NCBI GenBank assembly: GCA_023384025.1
Contig: JAHDXX010000176.1
Coordinates: forward strand, 1-6,577
DNA length: 6,577 bases
Direction: 5' to 3'
Source of the DNA: Sphingomonadaceae bacterium
GTDB lineage: Bacteria > Pseudomonadota > Alphaproteobacteria > Sphingomonadales > Sphingomonadaceae
Shown piece after piece: positions 1 to 5,713 of this stretch. The translations under genes were made by a program, and so were the position numbers. The notes beneath the pieces were generated by a model. It was not told the DNA's origin. It did no database searches and saw only the letters and a program-made list of their open reading frames with translations. Each line of letters begins with the position of its first letter. Position 1 is the first letter of the stretch.

Positions 1-346
1 CGATCGGGTTGCCGAGCGCGTCGACCACGCGGCCGAGCAGGCCCTTGCCGACCGGAACGTCCACGATCGTGCCGGTCCGCTTGACGCTGTCGCCTTCCTT
101 GATCTCGGCGTCGGAGCCGAAAATCACGACGCCGACGTTGTCCGCTTCGAGGTTCAGGGCCATGCCCTGCACGCCGTTGGCGAACTCGACCATTTCACCG
201 GCCTGGACCTTGTCGAGGCCGTGGATGCGGGCGATACCGTCACCAACCGACAGCACCGAGCCGACTTCCGAGACTTCTGCCTCGGTGCCGAAGTTGGCGA
301 TCTGGTCCTTGATGACCTTGGAGATTTCAGCGGCGCGGATTTCCAT
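1..346 (-). CDS. atpA: F1 ATP synthase subunit alpha, N-terminal part (cut by window edge)
   Basis: Alpha subunit of the F1 catalytic head of the H+-translocating ATP synthase, which sits on the cytoplasmic face of the inner membrane. Only the first 115 codons are present. The protein starts MEIRAAEISKVIKDQI, a classic alpha N-terminus that contacts the delta subunit. The beta-barrel crown follows, with GDGIARIHGL (about residues 35-44), the GEMVEF segment, and VGKGLLGRVVDALGNPID at the end of the fragment. The Walker A loop (near residue 170 in the family) lies outside the window. The ATG at 344-346 is preceded by AAGG, and the SD overlaps the end of atpH. The gap to the atpH stop is only 11 bases, so the two genes are one operon. 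The order delta-alpha matches alphaproteobacterial atpHAGDC clusters, where F0 genes are elsewhere. Identification is very secure; the fragment shows nothing unusual. Confidence 0.98.
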   Translation of the reverse strand, partial: MEIRAAEISKVIKDQIANFGTEAEVSEVGSVLSVGDGIARIHGLDKVQAGEMVEFANGVQGMALNLEADNVGVVIFGSDAEIKEGDSVKRTGTIVDVPVGKGLLGRVVDALGNPI

Positions 347-357
347 GGGGTTTGCCT

Positions 358-912
358 TCAGCCTTTCATCGCGTGCGCGAGGGAATTGAGACGGGTGCGG
401 ATCGAGCCATCAATGCGCTTCGATCCGATGGTGACGACCAGGCCGCCGAGCAGATCGGGGTCGACCTTGGTCGCAATCTTGACAGTGCGCCCTTCGCGGG
501 CGGTGAGCTTCGCCTTGAGTGCGTCGAGCTGGCTCTCGCTCAGTGCGCGGGCGCTGCTGACTTCGGCGGTCACTTCGCCGCGCTGGGCGGCAGCAATCGC
601 GCGGAAGGCGCGGATCATGCCCGGCAGGTCGCCGAGGCGGCGGTTCTGCGCCAGCACGCCGAGGAAGCGGGTGGTCAGGTCCGACAGTTTGAGCGCCTTG
701 GCCACGGCACCGACCGCGGCACCCTGCGCCGCGCGGCTCAGCTGCGGGTTGGTGGTGGCAGCGCGCAGGTCAGCCGATTCGGCGAGCGCAGCGGACAGCT
801 TGTCGAGGTCCGATTCGACAGCGGTGACCGTCCCGGCCTCGCTCGCAAGATCGAACAGGGCCGAGGCGTAACGCCCAGCAAGGCTAGCCTGAATACCGGC
901 GGAAATCTCCAC
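358..912 (-). CDS. atpH: F1 ATP synthase subunit delta
   Basis: Delta subunit (OSCP homolog), part of the peripheral stalk joining the F1 head to the b subunits of F0. The 184-residue product has the normal family length. The helical N-terminal domain contains the hallmark GRYASALFDLA at about residues 13-23. The C-terminal signature DPDLLGGLVVTIGSKRIDGS, followed by R-x-R-L-N-S-L, is near the end. I chose the GTG at 910-912 because VEISAGIQ matches the usual MEIS-type start of this family and an AGAGGA Shine-Dalgarno lies about 10 bases upstream. The reading frame stays open to an ATG at 984, but that 24-residue extension (HPYRPGQS...) looks like translated leader, not family sequence. It is the first gene of the operon and is followed 11 bases later by atpA, so the operon promoter should lie to its right (913-1112). 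The GTG start is an inference from homology and spacing. Confidence 0.95.
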   Translation of the reverse strand: MEISAGIQASLAGRYASALFDLASEAGTVTAVESDLDKLSAALAESADLRAATTNPQLSRAAQGAAVGAVAKALKLSDLTTRFLGVLAQNRRLGDLPGMIRAFRAIAAAQRGEVTAEVSSARALSESQLDALKAKLTAREGRTVKIATKVDPDLLGGLVVTIGSKRIDGSIRTRLNSLAHAMKG

Positions 913-967
913 GCGTCTCTCGTCCTCTAGGGTCGGAAAAATAACGATGCTTTGCCCGGGCCGATAT

Positions 968-986
968 GGGTGAACCAGAGTCACCC
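968..986. repeat. Inverted repeat GGGTGA-N7-TCACCC
   Basis: Perfect 6-bp arms (968-973 and 981-986) are separated by seven bases, 56-74 bases upstream of the atpH GTG. It could be an operator or an mRNA hairpin in the atp leader. The arms are short, so chance is possible. No T-tract follows on either strand, so it is not a terminator. Confidence 0.4.
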
Positions 987-1019
987 CGGCAAGGCAGGCG
1001 CGCGCCTAGCACCGGCTAT

Positions 1020-1032
1020 GTTGCATTGCAAC
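1020..1032. repeat. Small palindrome GTTGCA-T-TGCAAC
   Basis: A 13-base odd palindrome with perfect 6-bp arms around a single T, about 80 bases upstream of the dioxygenase start and about 108 upstream of atpH. Its size and position suit a transcription factor site serving the dioxygenase gene. No regulator gene lies next to it to suggest a partner. Chance occurrence cannot be excluded. Confidence 0.35.
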
Positions 1033-1100
1033 CCGATGCAGGGTGGAATCGGCTGGACTCGACTTTTGGCTGACATATGGTGGCGGGAAACAACAGTTAC

Positions 1101-1110
1101 GGGAGAAGGG
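1101..1110 (+). promoter_or_regulatory. Shine-Dalgarno of the dioxygenase gene
   Basis: The purine run GGGAGAAGGG ends two bases before the ATG at 1113, with GGAG seven bases away. This decides the start: the earlier in-frame ATG at 1077 is preceded by a pyrimidine-containing stretch with no ribosome binding site. Confidence 0.7.
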
Positions 1111-1112
1111 GT

Positions 1113-1946
1113 ATGGCGATGGAAATGGCGCCGATGGGGCCGAAATGCGGGGTCGAGATCAGCGGCGTGGAGCTGGCTTCCTGCAGCGATGCCGAGATGC
1201 AGGCGATCAGGCAGGCGATCTACGAACATGGCGTGGCGGTGTTCCGCGACCAGGCGTTCTCGCCCGAGGACCACATCGCCTTCGCCGAGCGGTGGGGCGG
1301 GATCGACATCAACAACTACTTCCCCTTGCAGGACAAGTATCCCCAGATCGCGATCGTGCGCAAGCAGCCCGACCAGGTGACCAATATCGGCGGCGCCTGG
1401 CACACTGACCATTCCTATGACCAGATCCCGGCGATGGGCTCCATCCTTGTCGCGCGCGAGCTGCCGCCGCACGGGGGCGACACGCTGTTCGCGCACATGG
1501 GCGCGGCCTACGATGCGCTGCCCGATGAGCTAAAGGCGGAAATCGACGGGCTGGAGGCGTTCCACACCGCCGACCATGTCTACAAGGCCGACGGGCTCTA
1601 TGCCCAGACCGACATGGCCGGTGACCTGCGCGGGCATGACCTCAAGACCGGCGCGGTCCACCCGGTGGTGATCCGCCACCCGCACACCGGGCACAAGCTG
1701 CTCTATGTCAATGGCGCCTTCACCATCAACTTCGTCGGCCAGACCCGCGAGGAAAGCCTGCCGCTGCTCCAGCGCCTGCTGGCCGAGGCGGTGCGCGAGG
1801 ACAACCAGTGCCGGGTAGAATGGCGCCCCGGCACCGTTGCGATCTGGGACAATCGCACGACCTGGCACAACGCGCTGAACGACTACCACGGCCACTACCG
1901 CGAGATGCACCGGATCACGCTCAGCGGGGAGGCGCTGGCGGCCTGA
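1113..1946 (+). CDS. TauD/TfdA-family Fe(II)/2-oxoglutarate-dependent dioxygenase
   Basis: Cytoplasmic non-haem iron oxygenase that should couple decarboxylation of 2-oxoglutarate to oxidation of a small, probably acidic, organic substrate. The 277 residues match the TauD/TfdA family length. The iron facial triad is clear: H97-T-D99 in AWHTDHSY, and H252 in WDNRTTWHNA. T124 in GGDTLF and R263 occupy the 2-oxoglutarate-binding positions, and R267 in MHRIT follows. Compared with E. coli TauD recalled from memory, HPVVRTHP and AIWDNR align well. However, the TauD sulfonate-binding His70 region (HIHPVYP) reads DINNYFP here, so that histidine is replaced by Asn67. Taurine is therefore unlikely as substrate. 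No sulfonate transporter or sulfatase is adjacent. The gene stands alone on its strand between the divergent atp operon and a terminator repeat. The family is certain; the substrate is unknown. An alternative ATG at 1077 would add 12 residues. Confidence 0.93.
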   Translation: MAMEMAPMGPKCGVEISGVELASCSDAEMQAIRQAIYEHGVAVFRDQAFSPEDHIAFAERWGGIDINNYFPLQDKYPQIAIVRKQPDQVTNIGGAWHTDHSYDQIPAMGSILVARELPPHGGDTLFAHMGAAYDALPDELKAEIDGLEAFHTADHVYKADGLYAQTDMAGDLRGHDLKTGAVHPVVIRHPHTGHKLLYVNGAFTINFVGQTREESLPLLQRLLAEAVREDNQCRVEWRPGTVAIWDNRTTWHNALNDYHGHYREMHRITLSGEALAA

Positions 1947-1957
1947 ATGCAACTTTC

Positions 1958-2098
1958 TCTCTCCCCGTGCGGGAGAGATACGGAGACTTGGCGACGCAGG
2001 AGCCTAGTCGGAGTTGAGAGGGGTTTGCGACGCCTGAGGCGGGCGCTGCGCTCCCGACCCCTCTCCCAACCCTCTCCCGCAGGGGGAGAGGGCTTTTT
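1958..2098. repeat. Intergenic palindromic repeat of the CCCTCTCCC/GGGAGAGGG type
   Basis: The gap between the converging dioxygenase and protease genes is almost entirely filled by nested inverted repeats. Hairpin A at 1958-1978 has 8-bp perfect arms (TCTCTCCC/GGGAGAGA) and a 5-base loop. Arms at 2013-2024 (GTTGAGAGGGGT) and 2057-2070 pair with one two-base bulge, and enclose a small CGCC-TGA-GGCG stem at 2031-2041. Hairpin C at 2070-2092 closes the element. CCCTCTCCC occurs twice in tandem (2059-2067 and 2070-2078), so alternative pairings are possible. Similar pyrimidine-rich palindromes are dispersed in many proteobacterial genomes. I recall close relatives in Sphingomonadales, but copy number cannot be judged from one window. 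It has no coding capacity. Confidence 0.75.
2070..2098 (+). terminator. Rho-independent terminator after the dioxygenase gene
   Basis: A perfect 9-bp stem CCCTCTCCC/GGGAGAGGG (2070-2078 and 2084-2092) with a GCAGG loop is followed by C and five T residues (2094-2098) on the plus strand. It lies about 125 bases after the dioxygenase stop and just before the stop of the converging protease gene. On the minus strand no T-tract follows the stem, so it should terminate plus-strand transcription best. Confidence 0.75.
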
Positions 2099-2104
2099 GG
2101 GCCG

Positions 2105-3661
2105 CTACTGCCCCTTGGGCTTGCAGGAATAGACCAGCCGTTCGTTCGGCCGTTCGGGCAGCATTGCCGTGACCGAGCCTTGCAGGTCGCCGAGCTTCGC
2201 CGCAGCGCCCTCGGTGTTGCAGGCGGGCGGGGTGTATTGCCCGCGCGCGGTGCGGGCGGCGCTCATTTCCGCCCGGCCGAGCAGATAGCGGTCAGTGCGG
2301 TAAGTCAGCTTGTCCGGATCGAACCGGCTTACGGAAACCGCGTCTTCCTCGTTGGGCACGAAGACCCGCGCCCACTCCCCGCCGGCGAGGCCATATTGCG
2401 TGCGCCCGTTGACGCAGCCGTCTTCCCGCCAGCCAAACTCGACTTCCTTGTCCGGCGCGCCCGTGACCCGGCTGCGGGACAGGTCGAGCGTGCACACCAG
2501 CGTGCCGTTCGCTTCAGCGAGGGTGCCCTGAGCACTGTCAGCCTGCGTTTCGGGGGCCAGTTTTGCCGCGACCCGGCGGTCGACTTCGTCGAGCCCTGGG
2601 CGGGTGAACCACAGCGCGGCGGCGACCACCACCGCCACCGCCGTCACCGTGCCCGCGATCATCATCCGCCGCTCCGCTGCGGGATCGGCTTCGCGATCCG
2701 CCATCCGCGCGCGCCATGCGACCGGACCAGCCCCGGCAGCGACTAGCACCAGCAGGAACGTCAGCGCCATCACGTTCTCGCGGGTGGTCTGCACTTCCTC
2801 GGCGGCTTCCAGCCGGGCGCGCTCGCGCGCTTCACGGGTCTGTTCGCGGCTCGCCTCGAGCTGGCGACTGGCTTCCATTTCCTCGCGCGCGAGGCGGGCC
2901 TGTTCGGCCTCGTCGAGCTCGCTGAGGCTGCGGCAGGGCAGGTCGTTGACCTGCGGCGTGACTCCGTTGGCTTCGAGGAACGGCAGCAGCTCGAGGGTCG
3001 AAACCGCGAAGAAGAACTCCGCGTCGGAAGCATCGCTCTCCGCCCCGAAGCTGTTGACCCCGAGCACGCGCCCGCACGGGTCGACCAGCGGGCCGCCCGA
3101 ATTGCCGCGCGCGATTGCGGCAGTGTGGAGCAGGGTGTCGAACTGGCGGCTGGGCCGCGCACCGGCGAGATCGCCACGGCTTTTCACCGGCGGCTGCGAT
3201 CGGAACAGGTCGCCGATGTCGAGCCCCTGCGCCCGGTCGACATTCATCGGATAGCCGATGGCGATCACGTCGCCGCTGTCGCGCGAGGCGTTTCCGGCAA
3301 CGGTCAGCGGGGGCAGACGCAGGCTGCCGGTCAGTTCGATCAGGGCAAGGTCGTTGCGCGGGCTGACTGCCACGATCCGGGCATAGGCGGCCTCGTCACC
3401 TTCGGCCGGGACGACCCCTATCCGCAGGCCATCGTCCATCGCTGCGGCGCGCACCACATGCGCATTGGTGACAATCCGGCGGGGCGAGATCGCGAATCCG
3501 GTGCCATGGCTCAGCGGGACGACCTCCTCGCCCTCGCGGCCCATGATCACCACGCGCACGACCCCGCGCGCGGCGGCATCGATATCGGCCGGGTCGGCGC
3601 GTGACGGGGCCGGCGCGGACAGGGCAAGCAGCAGGGCGAGGGCGCAGAGCAGACGGATCAT
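2105..3661 (-). CDS. Exported trypsin-like serine protease with coiled coil, two membrane spans and Cys-containing tail
   Basis: Predicted periplasmic, membrane-anchored protease of 518 residues. A signal peptide (residues 1 to about 22: MIRLLCALALLLALSA, with SRA before DP) leads into a trypsin-like domain of the DegP/Trypsin_2 kind. Its catalytic triad is intact: H68 in TNAHVV, D104 in NDLALIEL and S188 in GNSGGPL. No PDZ domain follows. Instead there is a Glu/Arg-rich helical, probably coiled-coil stretch (about 246-297), a first membrane span (about 298-315), a short Arg-rich loop (316-332), a second span (about 333-352) and a C-terminal region with four Cys (390, 416, 481, 513). The inferred topology puts both protease and tail in the periplasm, with the Arg-rich loop inside. 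Substrate and role are unknown. The start is uncertain: the ATG at 3670 adds three residues, and neither site has a clear Shine-Dalgarno. An unbroken frame upstream into ada is antisense shadow. The gene is divergent from ada, 81 bases apart. Confidence 0.87.
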   Translation of the reverse strand: MIRLLCALALLLALSAPAPSRADPADIDAAARGVVRVVIMGREGEEVVPLSHGTGFAISPRRIVTNAHVVRAAAMDDGLRIGVVPAEGDEAAYARIVAVSPRNDLALIELTGSLRLPPLTVAGNASRDSGDVIAIGYPMNVDRAQGLDIGDLFRSQPPVKSRGDLAGARPSRQFDTLLHTAAIARGNSGGPLVDPCGRVLGVNSFGAESDASDAEFFFAVSTLELLPFLEANGVTPQVNDLPCRSLSELDEAEQARLAREEMEASRQLEASREQTREARERARLEAAEEVQTTRENVMALTFLLVLVAAGAGPVAWRARMADREADPAAERRMMIAGTVTAVAVVVAAALWFTRPGLDEVDRRVAAKLAPETQADSAQGTLAEANGTLVCTLDLSRSRVTGAPDKEVEFGWREDGCVNGRTQYGLAGGEWARVFVPNEEDAVSVSRFDPDKLTYRTDRYLLGRAEMSAARTARGQYTPPACNTEGAAAKLGDLQGSVTAMLPERPNERLVYSCKPKGQ

Positions 3662-3681
3662 TGCGGCCATTTGTGGCGGGG

Positions 3682-3698
3682 TTGCGGTTTGACCGCAA
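3682..3698. promoter_or_regulatory. Palindrome TTGCGGT-TTG-ACCGCAA in the protease/ada divergent promoter
   Basis: Perfect 7-bp arms around a 3-base spacer lie 44 bases upstream of the ada ATG and about 20 upstream of the protease ATG. A further TTGCGG copy begins at 3661, exactly 21 bases (about two helical turns) before the left arm, though it sits over the protease start. The right half contains TTGACC (3689-3694), which resembles a -35 element pointing toward ada, but no good -10 at 16-18 bases can be seen. It suits an operator controlling one or both genes. The E. coli Ada-box arrangement (AAT-N6-GCAA) is not present here. Confidence 0.55.
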
Positions 3699-3742
3699 GC
3701 TTCGGGATGAATTGGCCGCGCGGCTGTGGCACAGGCATGGGC

Positions 3743-4777
3743 ATGGAACACGCAACGCACCTTGATGACGACTCCCGCTGGGCCGCCGTGCTCCGCCGGG
3801 ACCGGGCGTTCGACGGGCGCTTCGTCACCGGGGTGCTGACCACGGGGATCTACTGCCGCCCGAGCTGCGCCGCGCGCCATCCGGGCCGCGGCAACGTCCG
3901 CTTCTTCGCCACCGGGGTCGAGGCGCGCGCAGCGGGCCTGCGCGCTTGCAAGCGGTGCCTGCCGGATGATGTCGGTCGCGACGAGGCGGCGGTGCTGGCG
4001 GCGATCGACGAGATCAAGGCCAGCGGCGGCTCGCTGACGCTTGACGAGCTTGCGCAGCTGACTGGCTATTCGCCAGGCCATTTCCAGCGCGTGTTCACCC
4101 GCGCCACCGGTCTCTCGCCCGCCGCCTATGCCCGCGCCCTGCGCGAGGAGCGGGCGAAGCAGGCGCTCGCCGGGGCGGGCCGGGTCACCGACGCCATATA
4201 TGATGCCGGGTACGAAGCGCCGAGCCGCTTCTACGCTGCAATGGAAGGAAAAATGGGCATGACCGCCAACGACTGGAAGAACGGCGGCGCGGGCCGGACG
4301 ATCCACTACACGGTAGTCGAGACGACCCTGGCCCCGATGCTGGTCGCTGCGACCGGGAAGGGGGTATGCGTCCTCTCCTTCAACGAGGGCGAGGAGGAAC
4401 TGCGCGCCCGCTTTCCCAAGGCCGCGCTGGTCGAGGGGGGCGAGGATTTCCGCGACCTGTTCCAGCGCGTGGTCAGCGCGGTCGAGCAGCCGGGGACGGG
4501 GGCCGACATCCCGCTCGACGTCAAGGGCACCGCGTTCCAGCAACGCTGCTGGCAGGCGCTGCGCGAAATCCCGCCGGGCGAAACCCGCAGCTATGGCGAG
4601 CAGGCCGCCGCGATCGGCAACCCCAAGGCCAGGCGCGCGGTCGGCAGCGCCAACGGGGCAAACCACGTCGCCGTGCTGATCCCGTGCCACCGCGTGATCG
4701 CCGCCGACGGCACGCTGGGCGGGTACGCCTATGGCCTCGAGATCAAGGCGGAATTGCTGAAAAGGGAAGCAGAATGA
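3743..4777 (+). CDS. ada: Bifunctional transcriptional activator / methylated-DNA repair protein Ada
   Basis: Repairs alkylated DNA in the cytoplasm by suicidal methyl transfer and activates the adaptive response. All parts are present in 344 residues (E. coli Ada has 354). The N-terminal zinc domain has C38, C42, C69 and C72 (YCRPSC and CKRC), at the same numbers as in E. coli. C38 is the methylphosphotriester acceptor that switches Ada into an activator. An AraC-type helix-turn-helix spans about 83-180 (LDELAQLTGYSPGHFQRVF, then the second helix pair around IYDAGYEAPSRFY). The C-terminal O6-methylguanine methyltransferase domain (about 187-344) ends with the active site IPCHRVI, C315, and carries the winged-helix segment GTAFQQRCW and the TRSYGE motif. 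I chose the ATG at 3743: AGG lies seven bases upstream and family proteins begin close to this point. ATGs at 3737 or 3671 are alternatives. The stop overlaps the next start. Autoregulation is expected from the family. Confidence 0.97.
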   Translation: MEHATHLDDDSRWAAVLRRDRAFDGRFVTGVLTTGIYCRPSCAARHPGRGNVRFFATGVEARAAGLRACKRCLPDDVGRDEAAVLAAIDEIKASGGSLTLDELAQLTGYSPGHFQRVFTRATGLSPAAYARALREERAKQALAGAGRVTDAIYDAGYEAPSRFYAAMEGKMGMTANDWKNGGAGRTIHYTVVETTLAPMLVAATGKGVCVLSFNEGEEELRARFPKAALVEGGEDFRDLFQRVVSAVEQPGTGADIPLDVKGTAFQQRCWQALREIPPGETRSYGEQAAAIGNPKARRAVGSANGANHVAVLIPCHRVIAADGTLGGYAYGLEIKAELLKREAE

Positions 4778-5535
4778 ACAAGTACGAAACCTTCGCCGCG
4801 CTGCACGTGCCGGGCGACCCGCTGGTGCTGTTCAACGTGTGGGATGCAGGTAGTGCGCGGGCGGTGGCAGAGGCAGGCGCGAAAGCCATCGCCACCGGCA
4901 GCCATGGCGTGGCAGAGGCGAACGGGTACCGCGACGGGGAGGACTTCCCGTTCGAGCTCGCGCTCGCCAATTGCCGCCGCATCGTCAGCGTCACGGACCT
5001 GCCGGTCAGTATCGACTTCGAGGCCGGGTATGGCTCCAGCGCAGACGACGTCGCACGCTCGGCAGCAGCGGTTGCGGAAGCAGGCGCAGTCGGCGTCAAT
5101 CTGGAGGACCGTGCACCGGGCACGGATGTGCTGCTGCCGCTGGCCGAGGCCGCTGCGAGGGTCGCGGCGGCAGCCGGGGCAGGGCTGTGGGTCAACGCCC
5201 GCACCGACGTTTATCGCGGACGCAAGGTGGAAGACTATACCCCTGCGCTGGTTGAGGAGGTGCTGGCCCGGGCGGGTACCTTTGCCGAGGCCGGGGCGGG
5301 CAGTCTGTTCGTACCTTTCCTCGGCGATCATGCGACCGTGGCAGCGATCTGTGCACGCTCGCCGCTGCCGGTCAACGTGATGTGGGCCCCCGGGCGCGGC
5401 ACCCATGCCCAGCTCGCCGCGCTGGGTGTCGCCCGGATCAGCTACGGCCCCGGTCCGTGGGCGGCGGCGATGGCCTGGCTGGGTGATCAGGCGAAGGCGG
5501 TGTTCGCCGGGCAGGTGGTGCCTTACGCGGGGTGA
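4774..5535 (+). CDS. Isocitrate lyase/PEP mutase superfamily protein (ada-linked)
   Basis: A 253-residue TIM-barrel protein of the isocitrate lyase/phosphoenolpyruvate mutase superfamily, whose members make or break C-C or P-C bonds next to a Mg2+-bound oxo-acid. Visible signatures are FNVWDAGSARAV (about 20-31), ATGSHGVAEANGY (40-52), the metal-site motif IDFEAGYG (D81, E83), VNLEDR (E101, D102), WVNARTD (139-145) and NVMWAPG (201-207). The K-(K/R)-C-G-H loop with the catalytic Cys of isocitrate and methylisocitrate lyases is absent after NLEDR, so it should not be either enzyme. PEP mutase, phosphonopyruvate hydrolase or oxaloacetate-type chemistry cannot be told apart from sequence alone. 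Its ATG overlaps the ada TGA (ATGA), with AAGGGAAG just upstream inside ada, so translation is coupled. It may be induced with ada on alkylation stress. That functional link is inference. The frame is open further upstream but lies within ada. Confidence 0.9.
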   Translation: MNKYETFAALHVPGDPLVLFNVWDAGSARAVAEAGAKAIATGSHGVAEANGYRDGEDFPFELALANCRRIVSVTDLPVSIDFEAGYGSSADDVARSAAAVAEAGAVGVNLEDRAPGTDVLLPLAEAAARVAAAAGAGLWVNARTDVYRGRKVEDYTPALVEEVLARAGTFAEAGAGSLFVPFLGDHATVAAICARSPLPVNVMWAPGRGTHAQLAALGVARISYGPGPWAAAMAWLGDQAKAVFAGQVVPYAG

Positions 5536-5675
5536 TTCTGCCTGGAACTGAGCTGCAATCGCCAGTTTCGGCCAGTCGCGCGAAAAAACCTGCCGAAGCT
5601 GTCGCTACGTCATGGCGGGCTGGCGCAGTTCGCTTCGGGATTGCCCCTTTTCCAGCGCGAACTCTCGTGACAAGA

Positions 5676-5699
5676 GGATTGGCAAAGCAAGGCCAATCC
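5676..5699. promoter_or_regulatory. Perfect inverted repeat upstream of the acyl-CoA dehydrogenase
   Basis: GGATTGGC (5676-5683) and GCCAATCC (5692-5699) are perfect 8-bp arms around an 8-base A-rich spacer, ending one base before the Shine-Dalgarno of the next gene. It could be an operator for a dimeric repressor (TetR-type regulators commonly control fatty-acyl catabolic genes) or an RNA hairpin modulating initiation. No T-tract follows, so a terminator for the upstream operon is unlikely. The rest of the gap (5536-5675) shows no gene and no clear terminator. Confidence 0.55.
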
Positions 5700-5700
5700 G

Positions 5701-5707
5701 AGGAGAG
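5701..5707 (+). promoter_or_regulatory. Shine-Dalgarno of the acyl-CoA dehydrogenase gene
   Basis: AGGAGAG lies six bases before the ATG at 5714 and abuts the upstream inverted repeat. It fixes the start of the gene. Confidence 0.75.
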
Positions 5708-5713
5708 CAAGCC

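Larger units (their letters stand above)
913..1112. promoter_or_regulatory. Divergent intergenic region between atpH and the dioxygenase gene
   Basis: This 200-base gap separates the minus-strand ATP synthase operon from the plus-strand dioxygenase, so it should contain both promoters. No convincing -35/-10 pair can be fixed by eye for either direction. The AT-rich stretch at about 935-950, reading GTTATTTTT on the minus strand, is the most plausible melting region for the atp promoter. Two inverted repeats are listed separately. The extended frames through this region (atpH from 984, the dioxygenase from 1077) are not supported by good ribosome binding sites. Confidence 0.45.

Noticed and set aside
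221..930. Two plus-strand open frames opposite atpH and the start of atpA
   Set aside because: They are shadows of the ATP synthase genes, with Arg/Ser/Ala-rich products typical of antisense translation in GC-rich DNA.
3671..3742. Classic E. coli-type Ada box (AAT-N6-GCAA)
   Set aside because: The only GCAA here is not preceded by AAT at six bases. TTGC at 3661 has ATT four, not six, bases away, so the spacing fails.
3671..4690. Minus-strand frame open without stop across ada, which would make the protease an 861-residue protein
   Set aside because: It is antisense to a complete ada, begins with Arg/Ala/Gly-rich sequence without domain features, and the protease has its own signal peptide starting at 3661. 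High GC favours long open antisense frames.
4366..4773. N-terminal extension of the PEP-mutase-like protein into ada
   Set aside because: The frame is open, but the extension is out-of-frame ada sequence rich in Arg and Gly. The ATG at 4774 has a ribosome binding site and a family-typical N-terminus.
5536..5675. Terminator or small gene between the ada operon and the acyl-CoA dehydrogenase
   Set aside because: Only a weak 5-bp AACTG/CAGTT pair without a T-tract is visible. The short open frame through here lacks a ribosome binding site and recognisable content.
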